Of a stretch of DNA of 64,000 nt, positions 52,681 to 61,961 are shown one piece after another. Position numbers and translations under genes: made by a program. The stretch lies in contig CAZUPK010000012.1 of assembly GCA_964622255.1 (NCBI GenBank), positions 1 through 64,000 on the forward strand. The letters are read 5' to 3'. The notes under the pieces are model-generated. The model saw only the letters and a program-made list of their open reading frames with translations. It was not told where the DNA came from and did no database searches. Source of the DNA: SZUA-1377 sp964622255. GTDB lineage: Bacteria > Campylobacterota > Campylobacteria > Campylobacterales > QNZT01. The first letter of the stretch is position 1. Every line of letters begins with the position of its first letter.

Positions 52681-53765
52681 TACTTGTTCATATTTGTTGC
52701 TCGGTTGATAGCCACTTTTTCTTACAAAAACTAAAAAAGGTCTATCCTAAGGAGAAGTTGATAGGTTTCTTTTATAATCCAAACATCCATCCATATAGTG
52801 AATACTACTTAAGACTTTTAGATGTTAAAAGAAGTTGTCAAAAACTAAAAATAAAGCTTTATGAGGGAGGGTATGACTTTCAAAAGTGGCTTGATAGTGT
52901 AAAAGGATATGAAGATGAACCTGAAAAAGGAACAAGATGTAATATCTGTTTTGATAAACGACTTGAGATTTCGGCAAAAAAAGCTAAGGAGCTTGGAGCA
53001 AAATTTTTAACAACTACACTTTTGACAAGTCCTAAAAAGTCTATCGAGCAGTTAAAAAGTTCTGGGGAAAAAATAGCAAACAGATATGGCTTAGAGTTTT
53101 TAACTGTTGATTTTAGAAAAGACGGAGGAACTTGTGAACAATTTGCACTAGCTAGGAAAGATAAACTATATCATCAAGATTATTGCGGTTGTATCTATGC
53201 TTTAACTAAACAAAGAGAGTATCAAAATCGACTTATGGATGAGATGTTTGAGCCTCTTTGCGGACAAATTTTACCCGAATCCATACAAGAGAGAATAAAA
53301 CTATATGATAAAGTAAAAGAACTCGAAGAAAGTGGTAAAAAGTTTGAAATAGTTAGAGAAAAATTTTTAAACTATCGACTTTTAAGAGCCTATCTCAAAA
53401 AAAATAAAGAGATTGTGCCATCACATATTTTACCGTATTCTACAACAAAGAGAAAATTTGTAAAATTTAAAATAGAAAAAAATATACAAGATATTTATTT
53501 TGCAAATAGGGAAAATATCAAGCTTATAACTCTTGAAAAATATAATCAAATTATTAATAAAAGTTATAAAAATATTAAAGAACTTTTATACAACCCACCT
53601 TTGTTTGATGAAGAGATTAAGTTAAAAAATAAAATAGATTTTACCTTTTATTCATTAAGTGTGATTGTTGTAGTTGAAAATATTGATAAAAACGATAAAT
53701 ACGAGCTTTTCTTAGAGTCAAAAACTTACGAAGATGTCAAAGAATATTTAGTAACTTTTAGATAG
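52677..53765 (+). CDS. queH: Epoxyqueuosine reductase QueH with C-terminal extension
   Basis: Last step of queuosine tRNA modification: reduces epoxyqueuosine at the wobble base using iron-sulfur chemistry; it is the non-cobalamin alternative to QueG. VHICCSVDS (about 4-12), RCNICFDKRLE (about 84-94) and YHQDYCGCIYAL provide the cysteines that bind the clusters, as known for QueH. The 362 residues exceed the common core of about 200; residues about 210-362 form an extension of unknown role that is common in this phylum. The start is a TTG in TTGA overlapping the bcp stop. Confidence 0.88.
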   Translation: MILVHICCSVDSHFFLQKLKKVYPKEKLIGFFYNPNIHPYSEYYLRLLDVKRSCQKLKIKLYEGGYDFQKWLDSVKGYEDEPEKGTRCNICFDKRLEISAKKAKELGAKFLTTTLLTSPKKSIEQLKSSGEKIANRYGLEFLTVDFRKDGGTCEQFALARKDKLYHQDYCGCIYALTKQREYQNRLMDEMFEPLCGQILPESIQERIKLYDKVKELEESGKKFEIVREKFLNYRLLRAYLKKNKEIVPSHILPYSTTKRKFVKFKIEKNIQDIYFANRENIKLITLEKYNQIINKSYKNIKELLYNPPLFDEEIKLKNKIDFTFYSLSVIVVVENIDKNDKYELFLESKTYEDVKEYLVTFR

Positions 53766-53797
53766 AATAATGCAATTTCTGAAAAGAGGTAAACCAA

Positions 53798-54247
53798 ATG
53801 ACACTAGATGTTATAGAGATACAAAAAATACTCCCACACCGTTATCCGTTTTTATTGGTAGATAGAGTTACAAAGATAGAAAGCGGAAAGTTTATAGAAG
53901 CTTATAAAAATGTTTCTATAAGTGAAGGAATATTTCAAGGGCACTTTCCAGAACACCCCATATATCCTGGGGTTATGATAGTAGAAGGTATGGCACAAGC
54001 TGGTGGTGTTTTGGCATTTAAAAGTCTTTCTCAAGAGGAACAGGCAAATAAAGATGATAAAGTAGTTTATTTTATGAGTATAGATAAGTGTAAATTTAGA
54101 ATACCTGTAAGACCTGGTGATAAGTTAGAATACAAAATAAGTGTCTTAAAACATAAAGGTAGCATCTGGTTTTTTAAAGCTGAAGCCTATGTTGATACTA
54201 AACTAACTACAGAAGCTGAATTAAAAGCTATGATAGTGGATAAATAA
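53798..54247 (+). CDS. fabZ: 3-hydroxyacyl-ACP dehydratase FabZ
   Basis: Dehydrates beta-hydroxyacyl-ACP in fatty-acid synthesis. The hot-dog fold of 149 residues has LPHRYPFLLVDRV (catalytic histidine about 15) and HFPEHPIYPGVMIVEGMAQ (catalytic glutamate about 64). An AGAGG site precedes it. The stop overlaps the lpxA start by one base, the standard arrangement linking fatty-acid and lipid A synthesis. Confidence 0.97.
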   Translation: MTLDVIEIQKILPHRYPFLLVDRVTKIESGKFIEAYKNVSISEGIFQGHFPEHPIYPGVMIVEGMAQAGGVLAFKSLSQEEQANKDDKVVYFMSIDKCKFRIPVRPGDKLEYKISVLKHKGSIWFFKAEAYVDTKLTTEAELKAMIVDK

Positions 54248-55032
54248 TGGGCTTTATACATCCAACAGCTATCATAGAAAATGGTGCGATACTTGGTGAG
54301 GATGTAAAGATTGGACCATATTGTCGAGTAACAAAAGATGTAAAACTTGGAAATGGTGTTGAACTTATCTCCCATGTCGTGGTTGACGGAAATACTGATA
54401 TAGGAGATGGAACTAAGATATATCCTTTTTCAGCAGTTGGAACTCCTCCTCAGGATTTAACTTATAAAGCAGGAGATAAAGTTAAACTTGTTATAGGTAA
54501 AAATAATACCATAAGGGAGAACACTCTTATAAATCCGGGAACTTTAAAAGATAAAGGTTTAACACTCATAGGAGATAACAATCTTTTTATGGGTTCAACT
54601 CATATAGCCCATGATGCGGTGATAGGAAATCATGTGATTATGGTAAATCAATCAATGGTAGCAGGACATGTGGTAGTTGAAGATCATGTTGTTATAGGCG
54701 GTTCTACTCCTATTCATCAGTTTGTTAAACTTGGAGAGTATGCTATGATAGGTGGTGGTGGAGCGGTTGCACAAGATATTCCACCATATACTCTGGCTGA
54801 GGGCAATCGTGCAACAATAAAAAGTTTAAATCTAGTGGGACTTAGAAGAAATTTTAAAAAAGAGGATATAGAAGCTTTAAAACAAGCATATAAAGCTGTT
54901 TTTAGAGGTGAAGCCAATATGAAAGATATTGCAAATGAGATTTTAAAAACAAGTCAAAATGAAAAAGTGAAAAAATTTTGTGATTTTGTAATCAATACAA
55001 AACGAGGAATACCATATGAGAGGAATAGATGA
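54247..55032 (+). CDS. lpxA: UDP-N-acetylglucosamine acyltransferase LpxA
   Basis: First step of lipid A synthesis: transfers a hydroxyacyl chain from ACP to UDP-GlcNAc. The left-handed beta helix of hexapeptide repeats (IHPTAIIENGAILGEDVKIG and so on) spans about 1-190, with the catalytic histidine in MGSTHIAHDAVIGNH. A helical C-terminal domain follows (about 195-261). Overlaps clpX by four bases (ATGA). Confidence 0.97.
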   Translation: MGFIHPTAIIENGAILGEDVKIGPYCRVTKDVKLGNGVELISHVVVDGNTDIGDGTKIYPFSAVGTPPQDLTYKAGDKVKLVIGKNNTIRENTLINPGTLKDKGLTLIGDNNLFMGSTHIAHDAVIGNHVIMVNQSMVAGHVVVEDHVVIGGSTPIHQFVKLGEYAMIGGGGAVAQDIPPYTLAEGNRATIKSLNLVGLRRNFKKEDIEALKQAYKAVFRGEANMKDIANEILKTSQNEKVKKFCDFVINTKRGIPYERNR

Positions 55033-56267
55033 TGTCAAGACTTTGTAGTTTCTGCGGTTCAGCAGAAGATATAGATAACAGGCTTTTGGCTGGAGAGGGT
55101 GTTTATATCTGTGAAAATTGTGTTATATCTGCATATAAAATATTTTATGGAGATGATGAAGAAGTCACAAGATCACAGACTATAGAAGATATGAGACTCT
55201 TTACTCCAAAAGAATTAAAAGCAGTATTGGACGATTTTGTTATAGGACAAGAGGATGCCAAAAAAGTTTTTGCTGTTAGTGTATATAATCACTACAAAAG
55301 GATTTTTAAACAGCATACGATTAAAGATGATGATACACAGATACAAAAATCAAATGTGCTTTTTATAGGACCAACTGGAAGTGGTAAAACTTTGATGGCT
55401 CAAACTTTAGCAAAGTTTTTAAATGTTCCTATTGCTATAGCTGATGCTACAAGTTTAACAGAGGCCGGATATGTTGGTGAAGATGTAGAAAATATATTAA
55501 CAAGGTTACTTCAAGTTGCCAATGGTGATATTAAAAAGGCAGAACAGGGAATCATATTTATAGATGAGATAGATAAGATTGCTCGTATGGGGGAAAATCG
55601 CTCTATTACTAGGGATGTTTCGGGTGAAGGAGTTCAACAAGCACTTTTAAAAATCATAGAGGGTAGTCAAGTAAATATTTCACCAAAAGGTGGAAGAAAG
55701 CATCCAAATCAAGACTTTTCACAAATAGATACTACAAACATTTTATTTATTTGTGGTGGGGCATTTGATGGTTTAGAGGAGATTATAAAAAGAAGAATAG
55801 GCAACAATACTCTAGGTTTTAATCAAGATAAAAAGGGTAAAAAGGAAGAAGAAAAGATTTTAGAACTTGTTGAACCTGATGATTTGGTATCATATGGATT
55901 GATACCAGAGCTTATAGGCAGACTTCACTCTATAGCAACTCTAAATCAAATAACAAAAGAGGATATGGTTAGGATTTTAACTGAACCTAAAAATTCTATA
56001 GTAAAACAGTATAAAAAACTTTTTGCAATTGACGATGTAGAGTTAGAGTTTGAAAAGGGGGCGCTTTTAGCCATAGCTGAACTTGCTTTAAAAAGAAAAA
56101 CTGGGGCTAGAGGTTTAAGGACAATTATGGAAGAGATTATGTTAGATATTATGTATGAGCTTCCAGAGCTTACAGGTTATAAGGTTATTATAACTGAAGA
56201 TGTGGTATTAAAAAGTGCTAAACCAATTTATTCGAAAAATGTAAAAAATTTAAAGAAGAGTGCATAG
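55029..56267 (+). CDS. clpX: ATP-dependent protease ATPase subunit ClpX
   Basis: AAA+ unfoldase that feeds ClpP. The N-terminal zinc-binding domain has CSFCGSAEDIDN and CENC (about 6-32). GPTGSGKTLMAQTLA is Walker A (about 113-127), IIFIDEIDKIAR Walker B, ISRDVSGEGVQQALLK-like TRDVSGEGVQQALLK is the pore/second-region signature, and the sensor II arginine is in KTGARGLRTIME. The 412 residues are standard. mreB follows directly. Confidence 0.97.
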   Translation: MMSRLCSFCGSAEDIDNRLLAGEGVYICENCVISAYKIFYGDDEEVTRSQTIEDMRLFTPKELKAVLDDFVIGQEDAKKVFAVSVYNHYKRIFKQHTIKDDDTQIQKSNVLFIGPTGSGKTLMAQTLAKFLNVPIAIADATSLTEAGYVGEDVENILTRLLQVANGDIKKAEQGIIFIDEIDKIARMGENRSITRDVSGEGVQQALLKIIEGSQVNISPKGGRKHPNQDFSQIDTTNILFICGGAFDGLEEIIKRRIGNNTLGFNQDKKGKKEEEKILELVEPDDLVSYGLIPELIGRLHSIATLNQITKEDMVRILTEPKNSIVKQYKKLFAIDDVELEFEKGALLAIAELALKRKTGARGLRTIMEEIMLDIMYELPELTGYKVIITEDVVLKSAKPIYSKNVKNLKKSA

Positions 56268-57305
56268 ATGATTGTAAACAAAGTTTTAGGTATATTTTCA
56301 AATGATTTAGCTATAGATTTGGGAACAGCAAATACGATAGTTATGGCAAAAGGTAAAGGTTTAGTTATAAATGAACCTTCGGTAGTAGCAGTGCAAATGA
56401 CAAGAGGTGGAAGAAGAAAACTTCTTGCTGTTGGAAGTGAAGCAAAAGATATGGTTGGTAAGACTCCAGAGAGTATCCAAGCCATAAGACCACTTAAAGA
56501 AGGGGTTATAGCAGATTTTGAAATAACAGAAGAGATGATAAGGTATTTTATAAAAAAAGCACACAATAGAAGCTCTTTTATAAGACCTCGTATCATAATC
56601 TGTGTTCCTTATGGACTTACTCAAGTTGAAAGAAAGGCTGTTAAAACTTCAGCTATGAATGCAGGAGCTAGAGAAGTTTTGCTTATAGAGGAACCAAAAG
56701 CTGCAGCAATTGGAGCAGGACTTCCCATAAATGATCCTCAAGGGAATATGGTTGTTGACATAGGAGGAGGAACTACTGAAATAGGAGTTGTAAGTTTAAG
56801 AGGACTTGTTTTAAGTAAGTCTATAAGAATTGGTGGTGATAAATTTGATCAAGCCATAGTTGATTATGTAAAAAGAAAATTTAATCTCCTTATAGGTGAA
56901 AGAACAGGAGAAGAGATAAAGATAGCTATAGGCACCGCCATACCAACAGGTAAAGAACTCTCTATGTCTATAAAAGGAAGGGATCAGGTTACAGGACTTT
57001 TAAAAAGAATAGAGATAACAAGCAAACATGTAAATGAAGCACTTTCTGAAGCACTAAAAGAGATAGTTCAAGCCTTAAAAGAGGTGCTTGAGGTTATGCC
57101 ACCTGATCTTGCAGGTGATATTGTTGAAAATGGTATAGTATTAACTGGTGGTGGAAGTCTTCTTAGAAATCTTGACAGATATTTAAGCAATATAGTAAAA
57201 CTTCCAGTCTATATATCAGAAGAACCGCTTTTAGCTGTTGCTAAGGGAACCGGTCAAATGTTAGAAGAAATGGAACTTTTAAAACAACTCCAATTAGATG
57301 ACTAA
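56268..57305 (+). CDS. mreB: Rod-shape-determining actin homologue MreB
   Basis: Forms membrane-bound filaments that guide the cell-wall elongation machinery, implying a rod or spiral cell. The 345 residues show the actin-type phosphate 1 motif DLAIDLGTANTIVM, phosphate 2 NMVVDIGGGTTEIGVVSL and adenosine loop GIVLTGGGSLLRNLDRYL. The N-terminal membrane helix is short. Its start abuts the clpX stop, and the next gene mreC overlaps by eight bases. Confidence 0.97.
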   Translation: MIVNKVLGIFSNDLAIDLGTANTIVMAKGKGLVINEPSVVAVQMTRGGRRKLLAVGSEAKDMVGKTPESIQAIRPLKEGVIADFEITEEMIRYFIKKAHNRSSFIRPRIIICVPYGLTQVERKAVKTSAMNAGAREVLLIEEPKAAAIGAGLPINDPQGNMVVDIGGGTTEIGVVSLRGLVLSKSIRIGGDKFDQAIVDYVKRKFNLLIGERTGEEIKIAIGTAIPTGKELSMSIKGRDQVTGLLKRIEITSKHVNEALSEALKEIVQALKEVLEVMPPDLAGDIVENGIVLTGGGSLLRNLDRYLSNIVKLPVYISEEPLLAVAKGTGQMLEEMELLKQLQLDD

Positions 57306-58071
57306 AAATAAAATACTTTTTATATTAATCATAGTATTTGCAATACTTGTTACTATGAAAGTAGTGCCAACCTTTAGGGGTGAGGTGCTACGATTTTCAA
57401 ATGGTATAAAATTAACTTTTATCCAGTTTATAGATAGTATAAAACATACTGTTGAAATACATACTAAACAATCACAACGAATAGAAGAGCTTGAAAAAAA
57501 AATCAAAGAATTAGAGCCAAGCTCTTTACTTTCGGCAACACTTGCTATAAGATTAAATAAAGTTTTAAAAGAAACCAATTTAAATTATCATCATCCTTCG
57601 CTACATCTTGTTAGAACTCTATCTTTTGAGAGACTTGGGGACTATAATGCCCTATGGTTAGATTTTAAAGACTTTGACCCCACAAAAATATACGGTTTAA
57701 TATATAAAGGATATACAGCAGGTATAGTAAGAGAGAAAAATGGTAGTCCTTTGGCATTGCTTGAGCTTGACCCAACCGTTTCACTTTCTGTATATATTGG
57801 TAAGTATAAAACAGAGGGTGTTATTTTTGGGAATAATAAAAATATGGTTATAAAATATATACAAAAGTTCAACATCTTGAGAGTTGGTGATGAAGTAGTT
57901 ACTAGTGGTAAAGATGGTATATTTTATGAAGGTGTAAAGATAGGAAAAGTTGTGAAAATAACAGAAAGAGAACTTTACAACGAAGCCATAGTTGAACCAT
58001 ACATAAAGCCTACGGATGCTAGATATTTTTATGCCATAGATACAAAGGTAGAAAGAAATCCTGAACGGTAA
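57298..58071 (+). CDS. mreC: Rod-shape-determining protein MreC
   Basis: Periplasmic scaffold tying MreB to the elongasome. The 257 residues have one N-terminal transmembrane helix (about 5-22), a coiled coil (about 45-70, with QSQRIEELEKKIKELE) and paired beta domains with GDYNALWLDFKDF, VSVYIGKY-like SVYIGKYKTEGVIFG, and VGDEVVTSGKDGIFYEGVKIG. No mreD is adjacent, as in Campylobacter. Last gene before the carB promoter. Confidence 0.92.
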   Translation: MTKNKILFILIIVFAILVTMKVVPTFRGEVLRFSNGIKLTFIQFIDSIKHTVEIHTKQSQRIEELEKKIKELEPSSLLSATLAIRLNKVLKETNLNYHHPSLHLVRTLSFERLGDYNALWLDFKDFDPTKIYGLIYKGYTAGIVREKNGSPLALLELDPTVSLSVYIGKYKTEGVIFGNNKNMVIKYIQKFNILRVGDEVVTSGKDGIFYEGVKIGKVVKITERELYNEAIVEPYIKPTDARYFYAIDTKVERNPER

Positions 58072-58102
58072 ATCAATCAAAGTAGCTATAAAATTTTTTT
58101 GA

Positions 58103-58108
58103 TATACT
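58103..58108 (+). promoter_or_regulatory. Candidate -10 box for carB
   Basis: TATACT in TTTGATATACTATACC, about 30 bases before carB, with AGGAAAG as ribosome site between them. Confidence 0.4.
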
Positions 58109-58136
58109 ATACCAATTATACACACAGGAAAGAGCT

Positions 58137-61100
58137 ATGCCAAAAAGAGAAGATGTAAAAAATATACTACTCATTGGAGCAGGACCCATTATCATAGGAC
58201 AAGCGTGTGAGTTTGACTACTCTGGAACTCAAGCTGCAAAAACTTTAAAAGAGTTAGGGTATAAAGTAGTTCTTATAAACTCAAATCCTGCAACTATTAT
58301 GACAGATCCGGAGTTTGCTGATAGAACCTATATAGAACCTATATCAGAAGAGGTTATAGCAAAAATAATCAAAAAAGAAAATATAGATGCTATCTTACCC
58401 ACTATGGGTGGACAAACAGCTCTAAATGTAGCTATGAGTATGTATAAAAAGGGTATGCTTGATGGCATAAAGTTTTTAGGAGCAGATCCAAAAGCTATTC
58501 AAAAGGGTGAAGATAGACAAGCCTTTAAAGAAGCGATGATAAAGATAGGTATGGATATACCTAAAAGTAGGTATGCTTACAATATGGAGGAGGCTTTAGA
58601 AGCCGCAGAAGAGATAGGTTTTCCTCTCATCATAAGAGCTTCATTTACACTTGCAGGTGGAGGAAGTGGAGTTGCTTATAATATAGATGAATATAAAGCT
58701 TTGGTTCAAGCTGGACTTGAAGCAAGTCCTATAAATGAGATACTTATCGAAGAATCTTTGCTTGGTTGGAAAGAGTATGAGATGGAAGTTATCAGAGATA
58801 AAGCCGATAACTGCATCATAGTTTGTTCCATAGAAAACTTTGATCCTATGGGAGTTCATACTGGAGACTCTATAACAGTAGCTCCTGCACTTACTTTAAC
58901 TGATAAAGAGTATCAACATATGAGAAATGCATCTTTTGCTATATTAAGAGAGATAGGAGTTGATACTGGAGGAAGTAATGTTCAATTTGCAGTTAATCCA
59001 AAAAATGGGAGGATGACGGTTATAGAGATGAACCCTCGTGTTAGTCGTTCATCTGCATTAGCTAGTAAAGCTACAGGTTACCCTATCGCAAAAGTGGCAA
59101 CTCTTTTAGCAGTTGGTTTTACTCTTGATGAGATAACAAATGATATAACAGGAACTCCAGCATCTTTTGAACCGGTTATAGACTATATAGTTACAAAGAT
59201 ACCAAGATTTACTTTTGAAAAATTCCCAGGAGCTGATTCAACTTTAACAACCTCTATGAAGAGTGTTGGTGAGGTTATGAGTATCGGTAGAACTTTCAAA
59301 GAGTCATTTCAAAAAGGACTATGTTCACTTGAGATAGGGCTTGATGGCTTTGAAAAGATAAATCTTGATGATACTACTTTAGAAAAAGAGATAAGAAGAC
59401 CAAATGAAAATAGAGCTTTATACATAGCAGAAGCTTTTAGAAGAGGTAAAAGTGTAGATGAAGTGTTTGAACTTTGTCAGATAGATAAATGGTTTTTATA
59501 TCAGATAGAAGAGATAGTTGAGTTTGAGAAAAACTTAACGAAGGATATTTTAAAAGATAGGGATTATCTAAGAAAAGCTAAATCATTTGGCTTTAGTGAT
59601 GCTATGTTGGCAAAACTTTTGGATTTAAACCAAGAGGATATCTATAATGCAAGAAAAGAGTTAGGGATTTGGTTAGAGTATAATGAGGTTGATACTTGTG
59701 GGGCAGAGTTCAAAGCACTCACTCCATATCTTTACTCCACAACTTCTATTTTAGATATAGAAAAACCAAAAGAGCAAGAAAAAAACAAAAAGGTTCTCAT
59801 CATAGGTGGTGGACCAAACAGGATAGGGCAAGGTATAGAGTTTGACTATTGTTGTGTTCATGCAGCATTTGCTCTAAAAGATATGGGAATAAAGTCTATT
59901 ATGTATAACTGTAATCCTGAAACTGTTTCAACTGACTATGATACAAGCGATATACTCTACTTTGAACCAATAGACTTTGAAAGAGTAAGAAGTGTAGTAG
60001 AACTTGAAAATCCAGATGGTATCATAGTTCACTTTGGTGGGCAAACTCCACTTAAACTCTCTCAAGACTTAACAAAGATAGGTGCAAAGATCATAGGAAC
60101 AAGTGCTAAAGTTATAGATGAAGCTGAAGATAGAGAAAAATTTTCAGCTTTTATTAGTCGCATAGGAATAAAACAACCTATAAATGATACAGCAACTACA
60201 AAGGAGAATGCACTTAAAAAGGCAAATGAGATAGGCTACCCAGTGCTTGTTCGTCCAAGTTATGTTCTTGGTGGTAGAGCAATGAAAATAGTTTATAATG
60301 ATGCTGAGCTTAAAGAGTATATGGATGAAGCAGTAAGTGTTAGCAATGATTCTCCTGTTTTACTTGATAAATTTTTAGATAGGGCTATAGAGGTTGATGT
60401 TGATGCTATAAGTGATGGGAAAGATGTATATATTGGTGCTATTATGCAACATATAGAGGAAGCTGGAATTCACAGTGGAGATAGTGCTTGTTCACTTCCA
60501 CCACTTTCCATACCCAAAAAACTTCAAGATGAGATAGAGAAAAAAACAAAAGAGATAGCTTTAGGACTTGGTGTAAAAGGACTTATGAATATCCAGTATG
60601 CTATCTATCAAAATGAGATATATATGATAGAGGTAAATCCCAGAGCAAGTAGAACAGTTCCATTTGTAAGTAAAGCAACCGGTATTCCTATGGCAAAAGT
60701 TGCTACTAGAGTTATGTGGCAAGGCAACTTAAAAGAAGCACTGAGTTTTTATGATAAGTTTGGAGTTTTAACAAATGAAAATGGAATCTTAAAACCAAAA
60801 ATACACGAACATGTTTGTGTAAAAGAGGCAGTATTTCCATTTAAAAAACTTACAGGTGCAGATGTCATACTCTCTCCTGAGATGAAAAGCACCGGTGAGG
60901 TTATGGGTATAAGTTCAAATTTTGGACTCTCTTTTGCAAAAAGCCAAACAGCATCTTTTAACAAAATACCAACAAGTGGAAAAGTTTTTATCTCTTTAAC
61001 AGATTTGGATAAAGAGTTTGCAAGTAAGATAGCAAAAGATTTTTGTGAGTTAGGATTTGAAGTAGTTGCAACAAGTGGAACTCATAGAGTTTTAAGCAAG

Positions 61101-61373
61101 AGTGGAATAGAAGCAACAAAAGTCTTAAAAATAAGTGAGGGAAGGCCAAATATAGAAGATAGCATTAGAAATAATGAAATCTCTATCGTTATCAATACAA
61201 GTGATAGTGTAGCAAGTAAAGATGATGCTAAGATTATAAGACAGAGGGTTATTTCACTTGGTATTCCATATTTTACAACCATAGCAGCAGTAAAAGCAGC
61301 GATACTTGCCATAAAAGAAATAAAAAATAAAGACTTTTTAGAGATAAAAGCGATACAAGAGTATCTATTATGA
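58137..61373 (+). CDS. carB: Carbamoyl-phosphate synthase large subunit
   Basis: Makes carbamoyl phosphate for arginine and pyrimidine synthesis from ammonia (supplied by CarA), bicarbonate and two ATP. The 1078 residues contain two duplicated halves, each with a pre-ATP-grasp part (ILLIGAGPIIIGQACEFDYSG and VLIIGGGPNRIGQGIEFDYC) and an ATP-grasp domain with EMNPRVSRSSALASKATGYP and EVNPRASRTVPFVSKATGIP. Between them is an oligomerisation domain, and the C-terminal MGS-like allosteric domain lies at about 940-1078. carA is not in the window. The stop overlaps the YrdC gene (ATGA). Confidence 0.98.
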   Translation: MPKREDVKNILLIGAGPIIIGQACEFDYSGTQAAKTLKELGYKVVLINSNPATIMTDPEFADRTYIEPISEEVIAKIIKKENIDAILPTMGGQTALNVAMSMYKKGMLDGIKFLGADPKAIQKGEDRQAFKEAMIKIGMDIPKSRYAYNMEEALEAAEEIGFPLIIRASFTLAGGGSGVAYNIDEYKALVQAGLEASPINEILIEESLLGWKEYEMEVIRDKADNCIIVCSIENFDPMGVHTGDSITVAPALTLTDKEYQHMRNASFAILREIGVDTGGSNVQFAVNPKNGRMTVIEMNPRVSRSSALASKATGYPIAKVATLLAVGFTLDEITNDITGTPASFEPVIDYIVTKIPRFTFEKFPGADSTLTTSMKSVGEVMSIGRTFKESFQKGLCSLEIGLDGFEKINLDDTTLEKEIRRPNENRALYIAEAFRRGKSVDEVFELCQIDKWFLYQIEEIVEFEKNLTKDILKDRDYLRKAKSFGFSDAMLAKLLDLNQEDIYNARKELGIWLEYNEVDTCGAEFKALTPYLYSTTSILDIEKPKEQEKNKKVLIIGGGPNRIGQGIEFDYCCVHAAFALKDMGIKSIMYNCNPETVSTDYDTSDILYFEPIDFERVRSVVELENPDGIIVHFGGQTPLKLSQDLTKIGAKIIGTSAKVIDEAEDREKFSAFISRIGIKQPINDTATTKENALKKANEIGYPVLVRPSYVLGGRAMKIVYNDAELKEYMDEAVSVSNDSPVLLDKFLDRAIEVDVDAISDGKDVYIGAIMQHIEEAGIHSGDSACSLPPLSIPKKLQDEIEKKTKEIALGLGVKGLMNIQYAIYQNEIYMIEVNPRASRTVPFVSKATGIPMAKVATRVMWQGNLKEALSFYDKFGVLTNENGILKPKIHEHVCVKEAVFPFKKLTGADVILSPEMKSTGEVMGISSNFGLSFAKSQTASFNKIPTSGKVFISLTDLDKEFASKIAKDFCELGFEVVATSGTHRVLSKSGIEATKVLKISEGRPNIEDSIRNNEISIVINTSDSVASKDDAKIIRQRVISLGIPYFTTIAAVKAAILAIKEIKNKDFLEIKAIQEYLL

Positions 61374-61807
61374 GTGATGAGATATATTTAGCCCAAACCG
61401 ATACTACGGTTGGCTTTTTATCCTCTTCAAAAACTAAACTAAACAGAGTAAAAAACCGCCCTAAAAATAAACAGTTTCTTATAACAACAACTACTTTCAA
61501 AACTTTAAAATCTTTAACAAGAGTTCCAAATAAACATAAAAAAATGGTAAGAAGAGCTAGAAAAACAACCTTCATATATCCAAATGCAAAAGCAATTAGG
61601 GTTGTCAAAGAGAGTAGTCACTATAACTTTTTAAAAAAGTTTGACTATCTCTATTCAACTTCAGCAAATGAGAGTGGAAAATGCTTTGATAGGGATTTTG
61701 CTCTTTTGAAAACTGATGTTATTGTTGAAGATAGAAGAGGATTTAGCGAAAAAAATCCATCAAAATTAATAAAACTTTCAAAAAAACTCGAGAAAAAACT
61801 TCGATAA
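61370..61807 (+). CDS. Short Sua5/YciO/YrdC-family protein
   Basis: Small YrdC-like protein of 145 residues. The basic RVKNRPKNKQFLI segment corresponds to the KR-x(n)-K-x-R nucleotide/tRNA site of TsaC, and the LYSTSANESGK segment to the conserved S-T-S-A-N. TsaC makes threonylcarbamoyl-AMP for t6A37 in tRNA; this copy is about 45 residues shorter than E. coli TsaC. Whether it is the t6A enzyme or a paralogue is unclear. The position directly after carB is shared with Campylobacter. Coupled to carB by a four-base overlap. Confidence 0.75.
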   Translation: MSDEIYLAQTDTTVGFLSSSKTKLNRVKNRPKNKQFLITTTTFKTLKSLTRVPNKHKKMVRRARKTTFIYPNAKAIRVVKESSHYNFLKKFDYLYSTSANESGKCFDRDFALLKTDVIVEDRRGFSEKNPSKLIKLSKKLEKKLR

Positions 61808-61961
61808 ACTTTAGAAAAATATTACTTTTGTTTAGAACAAATATTAAAATTGGATAAAAAAGTAACATTAGTAATAAAATACTAACTATATCTCTTTAAA
61901 AACTTTCAAAAAGTAAAAAAAATATATATACTACTTATATATCAAATCATTGGAGTAGATT

